Part shown: positions 17,188 through 26,127 of the stretch, piece after piece
How the letters are laid out: every line of letters starts with the position of its first letter
How positions within the stretch are numbered: the stretch's first letter is position 1
NCBI RefSeq assembly: GCF_900104725.1
Contig: NZ_LT629758.1
Coordinates: forward strand, 10,086,001 to 10,150,000
Source of the DNA: Actinoplanes derwentensis
GTDB lineage: Bacteria > Actinomycetota > Actinomycetes > Mycobacteriales > Micromonosporaceae
Direction: 5' to 3'
DNA length: 64,000 nt
The notes under the pieces: model-generated
What the model was told of the DNA's origin: nothing
The model's input: only the letters and a program-made list of their open reading frames with translations
The model's database searches: none
Program-made: the position numbers and the translations under genes

Positions 17188-18327
17188 GTGCCCATCCCCA
17201 CCACGGCGGCCATCGCCAGGCCCGGCGCGAACACCTTCAGCTGGGAGCCGATTCTCCTCGACGAACCGGGACCGGACGAGGTCCTGGTCAAGCTGGTCGC
17301 CACCGGGTTGTGCCACACCGACCTGTCGGTGCTCGCCGGGCGGCTACCGACGCCGCTACCCGCGATCCTGGGCCACGAGGGCGCCGGAATCGTCGAAGCC
17401 GTCGGTCCCGGCACCCAGAATCTGCAACCGGGCGACCGGGTCGTGCTGTCCTTCAACTCCTGCGGCCGGTGCGCCCGCTGCCGCATCGGTCAGCCCACCC
17501 GCTGCGACACCTACTTCCCGCGCAACTTCGGTGCCGCCCGGCCCGACGGGAGCAGCCCGGCGCGTACCGCTGACGGAACACCGGTCGGAGCACTGTTCTT
17601 CGGCCAGTCGTCACTGGCCCGGCACGCGGTGGTGTCCGCGCACAGCGTGGTCCGCGTACAACCGCGCGACGATCGTGAACTCGCCCTTCTCGCACCGGTC
17701 GGCTGCGGCGTCCAGACCGGCGCCGGCGCCGTGCTGAACCTGCTTCAGCCAGGGCCAGGCGACACCCTGGCGGTGTTCGGTGCCGGAGCTGTCGGTTTGT
17801 CCGCGGTGATGGCCGCCCGGCTGAGCGCGACGGCGACCGTGATCGCCGCCGACCGCGTGCGGTCCCGCCTCGACCTGGCCACCGAACTCGGGGCGACCCA
17901 CACCATCGACACCGGCACGGAAGACCTCGGCAAACGTCTCGTCGACATCACCGGCGGCCGCGGCGTCACCTACATCGTCGAGACCACCGGCGTGCCCGCA
18001 CTGCTGGAACTGGCAGCCACGGCCATCACGGCGTACGGCACCGTCGCCGTCGTCGGCGCACCGGCCGCGGGAAGCCGGGCCTCCTTCGACGTCAACGCCC
18101 TCATCGACGGGCGCACCATCCGCGGCGTCACCGAGGGCGGCTCCGACCGGATCACCTTCATTCCCGCCCTGATCGACCTGTTCCGGCAGGGCCGCCTGCC
18201 GTACGACCGCTTCGTCGAGCTCTATCCCGTTCAGCGGCTCGACCAAGCGGTCGATGATGCCCGTTCCGGGCGCACCATCAAACCGGTGGTCGTGTTCGAC
18301 GACGAGCCGAGCGAGGCGAACCGATGA
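17188..18327 (+). CDS. Zinc-dependent alcohol dehydrogenase (aryl-alcohol type)
   Basis: A 379-residue class III-like ADH with an intact catalytic zinc site (Cys in TGLCHTD, GHEGAG), structural zinc cysteines (SCGRCARCRIGQPTRC) and a NAD-binding motif GAGAVGL. It starts with GTG behind AAGGGAG. It ends with an ATGA overlap into the aldehyde dehydrogenase; the pair would oxidise an aromatic alcohol to aldehyde and acid. Confidence 0.87.
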   Translation: MPIPTTAAIARPGANTFSWEPILLDEPGPDEVLVKLVATGLCHTDLSVLAGRLPTPLPAILGHEGAGIVEAVGPGTQNLQPGDRVVLSFNSCGRCARCRIGQPTRCDTYFPRNFGAARPDGSSPARTADGTPVGALFFGQSSLARHAVVSAHSVVRVQPRDDRELALLAPVGCGVQTGAGAVLNLLQPGPGDTLAVFGAGAVGLSAVMAARLSATATVIAADRVRSRLDLATELGATHTIDTGTEDLGKRLVDITGGRGVTYIVETTGVPALLELAATAITAYGTVAVVGAPAAGSRASFDVNALIDGRTIRGVTEGGSDRITFIPALIDLFRQGRLPYDRFVELYPVQRLDQAVDDARSGRTIKPVVVFDDEPSEANR

Positions 18328-19760
18328 CGCTTCCCTACGCACGCAACTACATCGGTGGGCAGTGGAGCGACGGCCACGCGGTAGGAAATTCTCATGCCCC
18401 GGCCACCGGTGAGGTCATCGGCACCTACGCCGACGCCGGCGCCGTGACCGCCGGCAACGCCGTCGCCGCGGCCCGGACCGCCTTCCATGACACCGCGTGG
18501 GCCGACGACCGCCAGATGCGTGCTCGCGCGCTGCTGGAGATGGCCGACCGGATGGACGCCCGCCGTGACGAGCTGGTCCAGCTGCTGTCGCGGGAGAACG
18601 GGAAGAAGCTCGCTGACGCGGCGATGGAGATCGAGTCCACGATCCCGAAGTTGCGTTACAACGCCGCCTTGGCGCTGACCGACGCCGGCCGGGCCGCCGA
18701 ACTCGCCCCCGGCAGCTACTCGATGACATTGCACCAGCCCCTCGGCGTCGCAGCAGTGATCGTCCCCTGGAACTCCCCGGTGATCCTGGCGGTGCGATCG
18801 TTCGCGCCGGCGCTCGCCGCCGGCTGCACCGTGGCGATGAAGATGCCCGCGCAGACCGCGCTGACCAACGGACTGCTGTACGAGATCATCGCGGCGACCG
18901 AGAGCCTGCCGGCCGGCGTGGTGAACGCCTTCACCGAGTCCGGCAACGACGGCGCGCCCCTGCTGGTATCACACCCGGACACCGACGTGATCAGCTACAC
19001 CGGGTCTACCGCTGTCGGGCGCCGGATCATGGCCGACGCCGCGAAGCGACTGAAGCCCTGCTCGCTGGAGCTGGGCGGCAAGTCACCGATGATCGTGTTC
19101 GACGACGCCGACCTCGATGTGGTCGTGCCGACCCTGACCGCTGCGATTACCACGTTTGCCGGCCAGTTCTGCATGGCCGGCAGCCGCATCCTCGTCCAGC
19201 GCGGCATTGCGGAGCAGCTGCGTACGCGGATGATCGCCGCACTGCAGGCGATCAAGGTCGGCCCCGGCGACGACCCGGGGACCGACATGGGCCCGGTGAT
19301 TGACCGGGCGCAGGCGCTGCGCATCGACCGGATGATCGACGAGGCCGGCGAGTACGGCTCGATCCTGGTCCGCGGGGGATTGGCCGATCCCGCCGGGGCG
19401 GGCGCGTTCGTCCTGCCGGCCTTGATCGAGGTCGACGACGTGCAGGCGCCGCTGGTGCAGCGGGAAGTGTTCGGCCCGGTCGCCACCTTCGAGGTCTTCG
19501 ACGACGAGAACGACGCGATCACGCGCGCGAACGCCACCGAGTACGGACTGGCGGCCTCGGTCTGGACCCGGGACGTGGACCGGCCGCTGCGGGTGGCCCG
19601 CCGCATCGATGCGGGAACGGTGTGGACCAACGGCTGGGGCGTCATCCGCGACCAGATGGAGGAGGGCGGCTTCAAACAGAGCGGTATCGGTCGCCTCAAC
19701 GGGGTGCGTGCTCTCACTGAGTTCCAGGAGATCAAGCACCTGGTCCACACCGTGCGGTGA
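18324..19760 (+). CDS. Aldehyde dehydrogenase (NAD(P)+-dependent)
   Basis: A 478-residue ALDH superfamily enzyme, full length. Catalytic Cys283 is in GQFCMAG, the general base Glu249 in LELGGKSP, and PWNSPV binds the cofactor phosphate. It oxidises an aldehyde to the acid. It is last in the operon starting at 9810 and overlaps the upstream ADH by 4 bases. Substrate is probably an aromatic or semialdehyde intermediate. Confidence 0.92.
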   Translation: MTLPYARNYIGGQWSDGHAVGNSHAPATGEVIGTYADAGAVTAGNAVAAARTAFHDTAWADDRQMRARALLEMADRMDARRDELVQLLSRENGKKLADAAMEIESTIPKLRYNAALALTDAGRAAELAPGSYSMTLHQPLGVAAVIVPWNSPVILAVRSFAPALAAGCTVAMKMPAQTALTNGLLYEIIAATESLPAGVVNAFTESGNDGAPLLVSHPDTDVISYTGSTAVGRRIMADAAKRLKPCSLELGGKSPMIVFDDADLDVVVPTLTAAITTFAGQFCMAGSRILVQRGIAEQLRTRMIAALQAIKVGPGDDPGTDMGPVIDRAQALRIDRMIDEAGEYGSILVRGGLADPAGAGAFVLPALIEVDDVQAPLVQREVFGPVATFEVFDDENDAITRANATEYGLAASVWTRDVDRPLRVARRIDAGTVWTNGWGVIRDQMEEGGFKQSGIGRLNGVRALTEFQEIKHLVHTVR

Positions 19761-19824
19761 CGACAGACGGGGGACGGCCGGCCCGAGTGTGCCGATACCC
19801 ACAGTGATCGCGACTAGAAACTAG

Positions 19825-19845
19825 CTCTAGTGCTAGAGGTATATT
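19825..19845. promoter_or_regulatory. Operator CTCTAG-TG-CTAGAG overlapping the exporter promoter
   Basis: A perfect 6+6 palindrome (19825-19838) runs into a possible -10, TATATT (19840-19845), only 6 bases before the ATG at 19852; the exporter mRNA may be leaderless. Read on the minus strand it gives ATATACCTCTAG, identical to the operator at 9661. Binding here should block transcription. Confidence 0.6.
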
Positions 19846-19851
19846 TTTCTC

Positions 19852-21258
19852 ATGCCGTCCCCCAATCACCGCCATGCGGCCACGCCGCTCACAGCACTGC
19901 GCTTCCTGCGCGCCCCCCGCACCTGGCTCCTGCCCACCGCACTGCTGTCGATCACCATCTTCGTGATCGCCATCGTGTTCGCGGGCAGCGTCGCCAACCC
20001 GCAGGCCGACCTGCGCGACGCACCCATCGGACTGGTCTCGCTCGACAAGGGCGCCCAGGTCAACGGCATCCAGCAGAACCTCGGCACGCAGGTGGTCGCC
20101 GGGATTGTCGCCCAGGAACAGCAGCCGCAGGACGCGGTCCTGTGGAAGACCTACGACTCCCTTGAAGCCGTCAAGACCGCCATCGGCAAGGACCAGCTGT
20201 TCGCCGCGGTCGTGCTGCCCGAGGACTACACCAGTCGCATGCTCTCTCTGGTCAGCGCCGCCCCGCAACGCCCCGAAGTGACCGTGCTTACCAACCACGG
20301 CGCCGGAAGCATGGCCTCGTCGATCGGCAACGAGATCGCCGAGTCCGCCGTTCGCGGCGGATCCGCATACGCCGCAGGAATCCTGTCGCAGCAGGCACAG
20401 AGCACCGGCGCGACGATCGCCGCCGCCAACGCCCTCCTGCTCGCCGACCCCATCACCATCTCCGAACAGCAGGGCACCCCGCTCGGCGAACGCACCGGTA
20501 TGGGCATGACGGCGTTCTTCTACGCCATGCTGCTGATGATGATCGGGTTCCTCGGCGCCAACCTGATCAACGCCATGGTCGACGCCGACCTCGGATTCAA
20601 CGCCTCCGACCTCGGCCCGGTACGCCAGGTCAAACTGCCGGAACTGATCAGCCGCCGCCAGACCCTGCTCGCCAAATGCCTGGTGATGGTCGCCGCAGCG
20701 GTAGTGGGCGCGACCGCCATCATCGCCGCCGGCACCCTGGCACTGAACCTCGACCTGCCGCACACCGCCCTGCTGTGGGTCTACAGCGTCGCCGGCATCA
20801 GCGCCATCGGCATCGGCACCCTGGTCGTCCTTTCACTGTTCGGCGCCATCGGCACCATCGCAGCCATGGTCTTCTTCGTCGCCGGCGCCATCCCGGTCTC
20901 CGGCGGAGCCGTCCCACTGCAGGTGATGCCCGCCTTCTGGCGCACCCTCGGCGAATTCGCACCCATCCGGGCACTCGTCGACGGCGTCCGCGCCATCATC
21001 TACTTCGACGCCCAAGGCGATGCCGGCCTGAACCGAGGCTGGGCCCTACTGCTCACCGGCCTACTGATCAGCCTGATCCTCGGCTTCGGCGGACTGACCT
21101 GGTACGACCGCAAAGGCATGCACCGCATCCACCCGCACGCGATCACTCGCATCCGGGAATTCCTGCACGCCGGCCACCACCTGCACCGGCCGGCCACCGA
21201 AGACGCCGCTCACGCGCCGGTGCTCGCCACGCCATCGGCGGCCCGGGGCCTCGACTGA
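19852..21258 (+). CDS. YhgE/Pip-type ABC-2-like membrane protein (putative exporter)
   Basis: A 468-residue membrane protein. One N-terminal segment (about 25-45) is followed by a ~180-residue extracytoplasmic domain, then five or so hydrophobic helices (about 220-390), the YhgE/Pip and SNG1-like plan. No ATPase is adjacent. The preceding operator matches that of the catabolic operon, so export of a toxic aromatic substrate or intermediate is a reasonable inference. It lies between the catabolic operon and a MarR gene. Confidence 0.8.
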   Translation: MPSPNHRHAATPLTALRFLRAPRTWLLPTALLSITIFVIAIVFAGSVANPQADLRDAPIGLVSLDKGAQVNGIQQNLGTQVVAGIVAQEQQPQDAVLWKTYDSLEAVKTAIGKDQLFAAVVLPEDYTSRMLSLVSAAPQRPEVTVLTNHGAGSMASSIGNEIAESAVRGGSAYAAGILSQQAQSTGATIAAANALLLADPITISEQQGTPLGERTGMGMTAFFYAMLLMMIGFLGANLINAMVDADLGFNASDLGPVRQVKLPELISRRQTLLAKCLVMVAAAVVGATAIIAAGTLALNLDLPHTALLWVYSVAGISAIGIGTLVVLSLFGAIGTIAAMVFFVAGAIPVSGGAVPLQVMPAFWRTLGEFAPIRALVDGVRAIIYFDAQGDAGLNRGWALLLTGLLISLILGFGGLTWYDRKGMHRIHPHAITRIREFLHAGHHLHRPATEDAAHAPVLATPSAARGLD

Positions 21259-21272
21259 CCGGCCCCAGAACC

Positions 21273-21322
21273 GGTGACGCCCGGCTGCTGGACCGTCCCG
21301 TCCGAGGCGGCCGGGCGTCACC
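21273..21322 (+). terminator. Hairpin terminator after the exporter gene
   Basis: A 13-bp perfect stem, 21273-21285 (GGTGACGCCCGGC) with 21310-21322, around a 24-base loop that itself has GGAC/GTCC. It is 14 bases after the exporter stop. Confidence 0.75.
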
Positions 21323-21398
21323 CACCCTTCAATCGACCGCTGCAGGCGACCTCGGCTGACACCGGCCCGGGCTTGCCCACTGGATAGAATGGCCGACC

Positions 21399-21848
21399 GT
21401 GACCGCTGCGGAAATGCCTGAAGAACTCACCCGGCTGGTCTGGACCCTTCACCGTCGACTCATCCAATCGCAGCGGCCCCCCACCGGCGAGAACGTGCGG
21501 CCGCCGGCTCAAGTAGAGCTGCTGCGCCTGGTGGCCGCGGAACCCGGAATCACCGTCCGGCAGGCGGCAGCAGCTTTGCGCATGCAGGCCCACAACGTCA
21601 GTAGCCTCGTCACTGTCCTGGTCAAGGACGGCTACTTCACTCGGGTCCCCGACCCCGCGGATCGCAGATATGTACAGCTGCACCCCACCGCGAAAATGCA
21701 TGCGGCCACGCACGAGACGGACACAACTCTGTACGCCGGCGTGGCTCAGGCGCTGGCAGGCATGCCTGGCGATTCAGTGCGAATCATTACAGACGCACTT
21801 CCTGAGCTCTGGAAACTCGCCGAGAGGCTCGCGCCCTCACAAGACTGA
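21399..21848 (+). CDS. MarR-family transcriptional regulator
   Basis: A 149-residue winged-helix protein: PGITVRQAAAALRMQAHNVSSLVTVLVKDGYFTRVPDPADRRYVQL is the MarR recognition helix and wing with the DxR wing tip. The GTG start has no ribosome site, but TAGAAT lies 8 bases upstream, suggesting a leaderless transcript. MarR proteins commonly respond to phenolics and bind short palindromes; the two ACCTCTAG-type operators at 9663 and 19825 are natural targets. That link is inference. Confidence 0.85.
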   Translation: MTAAEMPEELTRLVWTLHRRLIQSQRPPTGENVRPPAQVELLRLVAAEPGITVRQAAAALRMQAHNVSSLVTVLVKDGYFTRVPDPADRRYVQLHPTAKMHAATHETDTTLYAGVAQALAGMPGDSVRIITDALPELWKLAERLAPSQD

Positions 21849-22213
21849 CACGCGATCGGCCCTCGGTGGGCTCCAATCCAATCAGGCTCCATCCTCGTCG
21901 GCGACCAATGGCAATGCGACACCGTTGGCGACTTGCCGGCTCCGCGCGCCGGTGGCCGATTTATTTAGCTAAGCGAGTCTTCAGAACCAAATGAGGTAAG
22001 GGTAGAACGGTCGATGGAGGCCGTCGCGGGAAATGTGGACCGGCGCGCACTGTAACCGTGAAGCTTAGATACATCGCAGTCTTTAGTTTATTCATTAAAA
22101 TGCACAAAATTGCCAGCGTCTGCCCGGAGCATCGGCATCCCGCAGAACTGAGAACAAGCAGACGTCGCTGCGGCGAGCCGTCGTGCGCCGATCCGAAACA
22201 CGAGGTAACGACC
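21849..22213. other. Non-coding gap with AT-rich stretch
   Basis: No convincing gene. About 21960-22120 is clearly AT-richer than its surroundings (TTTATTTAG and TTTAGTTTATTCATTAAAAT) and probably holds the promoter of the membrane protein at 22214. Confidence 0.5.
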
Positions 22214-23296
22214 GTGTCCATCGAACCCACCACAGCCTCGGCGGGCACCCGGCACCGCCCGGCCGCCACGTGGATGCGGCGCGGTGCGGTAACGGCGGCG
22301 ATCGTGCTGTTCACCGTTGAACTCGTGCTGGGCTGGCCGTCGCTGTCAGCAGCGCTGTCGCAGCTACGCGCCCCGCATCCGGGATGGCTCGCCGGCGCGG
22401 TAGCCGCCGCACTGGTCTCCATGGCCATGTACGCGCGCATGCAACGCCGCCTGCTTCTCTCCGCCGGCTTGCACGTCCCGCTCTACCGCAACGTCGCCCT
22501 CGCCTACGCCGCCCACTCCCTCAACGAGACCCTGCCCGGCGGCCCTGCGTTCTCCACCCAGTTCAACTACCAGCAGCTGCGCCTTTTCGGCGCCACCCCT
22601 GCCATCGCCACCTGGTGCATTGCGCTGTCCGGCATCCTGTCCACGACCGCCCTCGCCCTCATCACCGCCGCCAGTGCGCTGATCTCCGGCGGCACCCCAC
22701 GGTGGTACAGCCTCGCCGCCTTGATCGCTGTCACAGCCGCCGTGGTGCCCGGCGTCCTGCACATCACCCGTCGTCCCACCACGATGGAAGCCCTGGCCCG
22801 AGCCGTTCTCACCCCCATCAACCGCCTACGCCGCCACCCGGACGAGTCTGGCCTCGACCGCTTTCGCGGCTTCATCAGCCAGCTCGGATCCGCACGGCTC
22901 ACCGCCGGGCACGGCGCCGCCGCTGCCGCATACGCCGTTCTCAACTGGGCGCTCGACGCCGTCTGCCTGTGGGTGTGCTTCCGAGCAGTCAGCGACAACC
23001 CCATCCACCCCGCCCCACTCCTGCTGGCCTTCTGCGCGGGTATGGCCGCCGGAACCATAACCGTCATCCCCGGCGGACTCGGTGTGATCGACAACGCCCT
23101 GATCTTTGGTCTCCTCGCAGCCGGCATAGACACCGCCACCGCGATCGCCGCCGTCGTGCTCTACCGGATCATCAGCTTCGGCCTCATCATCGGAGCCGGT
23201 TGGATCACCTGGCTCTTCATGCGCCGCCGCACCTCAGCGCTCTCCCATCACAGCGCCATCCATCAAGTGCGCGAGCTGACCAATCGGTTCCAATGA
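22214..23296 (+). CDS. UPF0104/YbhN-type integral membrane protein (LPG-synthase TM-domain family)
   Basis: A 360-residue polytopic membrane protein with about eight hydrophobic segments and family landmarks: HSLNETLPGGPAFSTQFNYQQL, and TVIPGGLGVIDNALIFGLLAAG near the C-terminus. The family includes the flippase domain of lysyl-phosphatidylglycerol synthases and YbhN lipid transporters; no aminoacyl-transferase domain is present. The GTG at 22214 is chosen for GAGGT upstream, which removes a non-hydrophobic 52-residue extension. Substrate unknown. Confidence 0.8.
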   Translation: MSIEPTTASAGTRHRPAATWMRRGAVTAAIVLFTVELVLGWPSLSAALSQLRAPHPGWLAGAVAAALVSMAMYARMQRRLLLSAGLHVPLYRNVALAYAAHSLNETLPGGPAFSTQFNYQQLRLFGATPAIATWCIALSGILSTTALALITAASALISGGTPRWYSLAALIAVTAAVVPGVLHITRRPTTMEALARAVLTPINRLRRHPDESGLDRFRGFISQLGSARLTAGHGAAAAAYAVLNWALDAVCLWVCFRAVSDNPIHPAPLLLAFCAGMAAGTITVIPGGLGVIDNALIFGLLAAGIDTATAIAAVVLYRIISFGLIIGAGWITWLFMRRRTSALSHHSAIHQVRELTNRFQ

Positions 23297-23485
23297 TGTC
23301 CTGAACCAGTTGAGCTTGCAGCCTTGGCCGCTGACGATCGCCCGACGCCGGAGCAGCACTACGGCACGGTGCCGCCGAGCCGGTCAACGGCTGAACGTTA
23401 GCCAGCAGCATAGGCAGGCCACCAAGGGGTAGCTTCTCGACCGCGGCACCGGCCTCGGACCGCCGAGCGACACCGTTGCACCGCA

Positions 23486-24034
23486 TCAGACGACGCGTAT
23501 CTGTCCGAGTTCCTGCGTGCAGCGGGTGAGCGCTACGTACAGGCCGTTCCAGCCGCGTGGTTCACCGGCGATACCGTCCGGATCGACGAGCACTGTCGCA
23601 TCCCACTCCAGGCCCTTGAACTGAGTCGCCGTCAGAACCGGCACGCTGTTCAGCGCGGCCCGCAGGCCGGCGATGCGCGCCTCCGGCGCGATGACACCGA
23701 CCGTGCCACTGCTCCAGCGCTGTTGCAGTCGCTGAACTGCTTGGACCGTAGCATCCGTGAGCGCCGTCGGCGTGACAGCGAGATCCCAGGGAACGATTCC
23801 GGAGGAGCGCACGGCCCGCGGTGGTGCATTGAGGCTGCCAGCCTGCCGCAGCACCGGACCAGTGAGAACTACACGGGACCGGCGCCGATCTGCGGAGTCC
23901 GGTTCGCGAGCGACACGACGTGCGGCATCACCTCGGATGCAGGCGGTCGGCCTCGGCATTGATGATGTGTTCCTGGTCAAGTTCGCTGGTCTGACTGCCA
24001 GCGCCGCTTTCGACGGTGAGGGAAGCCGATGCAA
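23486..24034 (-). pseudogene. Remnant of a UvrD/HelD-like helicase (C-terminal end)
   Basis: The last ~110 residues read like the end of a UvrD/HelD superfamily 1 helicase: RSSGIVPWDL, then LTATQFKGLEWDATVLVDPDGI and GLYVALTRCTQELG (helicase motifs V-VI region). The Walker A and DEAD-like motifs are absent, and the upstream part of the frame is not protein-like. A different frame near 23960-24000 reads SELDQEHIINAEADRLH, similar to a HelD start, suggesting an internal deletion. It lies directly after the HEPN gene at the island's left side. Confidence 0.6.
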
Positions 24035-24043
24035 GGCACGGAT

Positions 24044-24604
24044 TCAACCGTGGCGACGGCCGACTTGTGGATATGCGTCGAGGTCGGTGATGAACCTGCG
24101 GCAGACATCAGCGCAGCTCGCGAGGGACGCCGCGGTGATGACGACCATACCGTCGCGGACGGCGACTCCGGCGCCGCGTATCTTGCGAGGAACTCCTTTC
24201 TCGACCTGTTTGGCGGTGAAATGCCCGAGGCCGTGGGCGATGGCGTTACGAACGAGAAAGCATGCTTCGAGGCGGTCCCAACCCGGAATATCGTGTAGAT
24301 CGATGTAGTGACGCTGTTTGAGGAAATTCGTGACCTGGCTCCAGCTGCCGGGCACCGGCCGTGCCGTGTCACCGTCGAGTTCTCTGAGTAGAGCCTCGCC
24401 GAAGATCTCGACGATGCTGATCATGCGCAGCCAGCAGGCGGCGCGCTCCGCTGCGATGCCGTCTCCCGCGGGGCCGTCGATGATGCGGTGCCGCAGGTGA
24501 TTCCATTTATACCCAGCCGCCGCCATCGTGTGCCGGGTAAAGGTACCTATGATGTCCTCGAGCGCGTTCTCGGCGAGTTGAAGCTGAACGGGTTCCGCCG
24601 TCAC
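24044..24604 (-). CDS. HEPN-like protein paired with the reverse transcriptase
   Basis: A 186-residue, mostly helical protein. RNAIAH at 119-124 is an Rx4H motif of the HEPN ribonuclease type (R119, N120, H124). The HEPN fold and RNase activity are inferred from this motif and helical content. Its GTG start overlaps the reverse transcriptase stop by 4 bases (GTGA), so the two are translated together. HEPN RNases are frequent effectors in abortive-infection and toxin-antitoxin systems, and AbiA-type RTs carry HEPN domains, which supports a defence role. No antitoxin gene is visible. Confidence 0.7.
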   Translation of the reverse strand: MTAEPVQLQLAENALEDIIGTFTRHTMAAAGYKWNHLRHRIIDGPAGDGIAAERAACWLRMISIVEIFGEALLRELDGDTARPVPGSWSQVTNFLKQRHYIDLHDIPGWDRLEACFLVRNAIAHGLGHFTAKQVEKGVPRKIRGAGVAVRDGMVVITAASLASCADVCRRFITDLDAYPQVGRRHG

Positions 24605-26127
24605 GACGATGCCAAGATCGCCGCGTGCAGGCCACTGTCGTCGCGGATGGCGTCGTAGGTCTCGTCGGAGATGGTGCGGTGCCGGCGCAGCTCCAGGGCG
24701 CAGGCCAGGTACCAGTTCGCCAACGCCGATGGTTCCTCGTCGAGTGCGCGGACGACGTCCTGGACCTCGAAAAGGTTCACGGCTGCGAGAGCGAGGGCGG
24801 CCTCCGCACGGACGGTAGGTTCGTAGCGTTGCCCCCGCTGCTCTTTCACCCAGTCGGTGAACGGCTGCGTATCGGTCAGGCCGATTTCTCGGATCGTCCG
24901 GATCAGGCAGAGCCTCTGCCAGCCGCTGAGACTGACGTCCGTGGTGAGCGATTCGACGATGCCAGTCACCGAGGAATGGTCGACCGAGGCCATCGCCCGT
25001 AGATAACGTAGGACGTACGGCGTCGTCGACGGCACGAACGCGACGATGTGCTCCACTTTCGCCATCACCTCGACGGCGCGTGACTCCGTCGGGTCGGACA
25101 GTCTGATCAGTGCGTGCCGGATGCGACGGGTGGCGGCCCGGTCGGCCTCCTGTAGATGGATCGGCAGCTCGATGCTGCTTCCCGCAGCGACCTCCCGCGG
25201 TGTCACGGTGGAATTCAACGTGTCGATCGCCCACGTGGGGTCGATGTCTGCGGTGGCGTCGACGTAGTCAGGAACGTGGTTCTCCTGCCAATAGGTGATG
25301 AACGTTGGGGTGCGAGTCTTGGCCTCATTAAGCACCAACCCGTTGTCGCGGGCGGCCGTGGTGAGGTCGTCGAGGGCACGTTTGGTGTCCTCGAACGTCT
25401 CCGCTGCGATCCGGAAATCGTCGTTGTACCGCCAGGCCGGCCATTGTTTGCGGCGGATGGCGCGCAGTATCCGGCTTGCGTAGAGGTCGGAGAGCCGGTC
25501 TGAGGGTTCAAGAAGTTGAGGGATTCCGTATCGGCGTCCCTGCACCTCGAGCAGAAGGTCGAGCAGACACGCGATGCTCTCGTGGTCGCTGGTTCGCAGC
25601 AGCAGTTCCCGGCCGAGGATGTCGTGGTCGATGTAGTCGTAGAACGATGCGAGGTCGGCCTTTACGACGTACTGGACGATCGCGTCCTCGGGCTGGAATA
25701 GAAACAACGGGCTGCTACGTGTGTCCGAGCGACGGTATTGAGTCTCGGCGTACCGCAGCGGGGCGACAGCGAAGGCCTGGTATGCCTCGTTGTTGCGGTC
25801 GTTCTCGTGCTGAGCTTTCGTCATGAGCAGATCGGTCAAGGCCCGATAGGTGACCCGCTCGGCGAAACCCCAGATAGCCACCGGCCGGCTGCCCGTCTCC
25901 GGCTTGGCAACAGCGACCACGAGTCCCCGGCAGGTGGTTAGCCCCGACTGCAGTTGGCCGGCCAGCCATCTGGCAAATACCTCCGCGCCCTCCCTCATTT
26001 CGTCCTGACCCGGTGACGACGGCATCAACGCCTCGGCGGCCGTGGCTTCCCGTCTGGCGGCCTCCGCCAACTCGAGTTGGGCGAGGATCTCGGAGGGCAC
26101 GGGACGCATGCCGGTATGAGAACACAC
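24601..26127 (-). CDS. Defence-type reverse transcriptase with helical C-terminal extension
   Basis: A 508-residue protein with RT fingerprints: motif A KADLASFYDYIDH (D158), motif B GIPQLLEPSDRLSDLYAS, motif C YNDD (234-237, in WRYNDDFRI) and a motif D-like NGLVLNEAKT. No maturase, endonuclease or cas1 domain is seen. After about residue 300 it is all-helical with HEAT-like repeats, as in Abi-type RTs (AbiA/AbiK/Abi-P2). The GTG at 26127 has a weak AGGT site; ATG 26109 is an alternative. Operon with a HEPN protein, and divergent from CBASS. Polymerase activity appears intact; template and product are unknown. Confidence 0.85.
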   Translation of the reverse strand: MCSHTGMRPVPSEILAQLELAEAARREATAAEALMPSSPGQDEMREGAEVFARWLAGQLQSGLTTCRGLVVAVAKPETGSRPVAIWGFAERVTYRALTDLLMTKAQHENDRNNEAYQAFAVAPLRYAETQYRRSDTRSSPLFLFQPEDAIVQYVVKADLASFYDYIDHDILGRELLLRTSDHESIACLLDLLLEVQGRRYGIPQLLEPSDRLSDLYASRILRAIRRKQWPAWRYNDDFRIAAETFEDTKRALDDLTTAARDNGLVLNEAKTRTPTFITYWQENHVPDYVDATADIDPTWAIDTLNSTVTPREVAAGSSIELPIHLQEADRAATRRIRHALIRLSDPTESRAVEVMAKVEHIVAFVPSTTPYVLRYLRAMASVDHSSVTGIVESLTTDVSLSGWQRLCLIRTIREIGLTDTQPFTDWVKEQRGQRYEPTVRAEAALALAAVNLFEVQDVVRALDEEPSALANWYLACALELRRHRTISDETYDAIRDDSGLHAAILASS

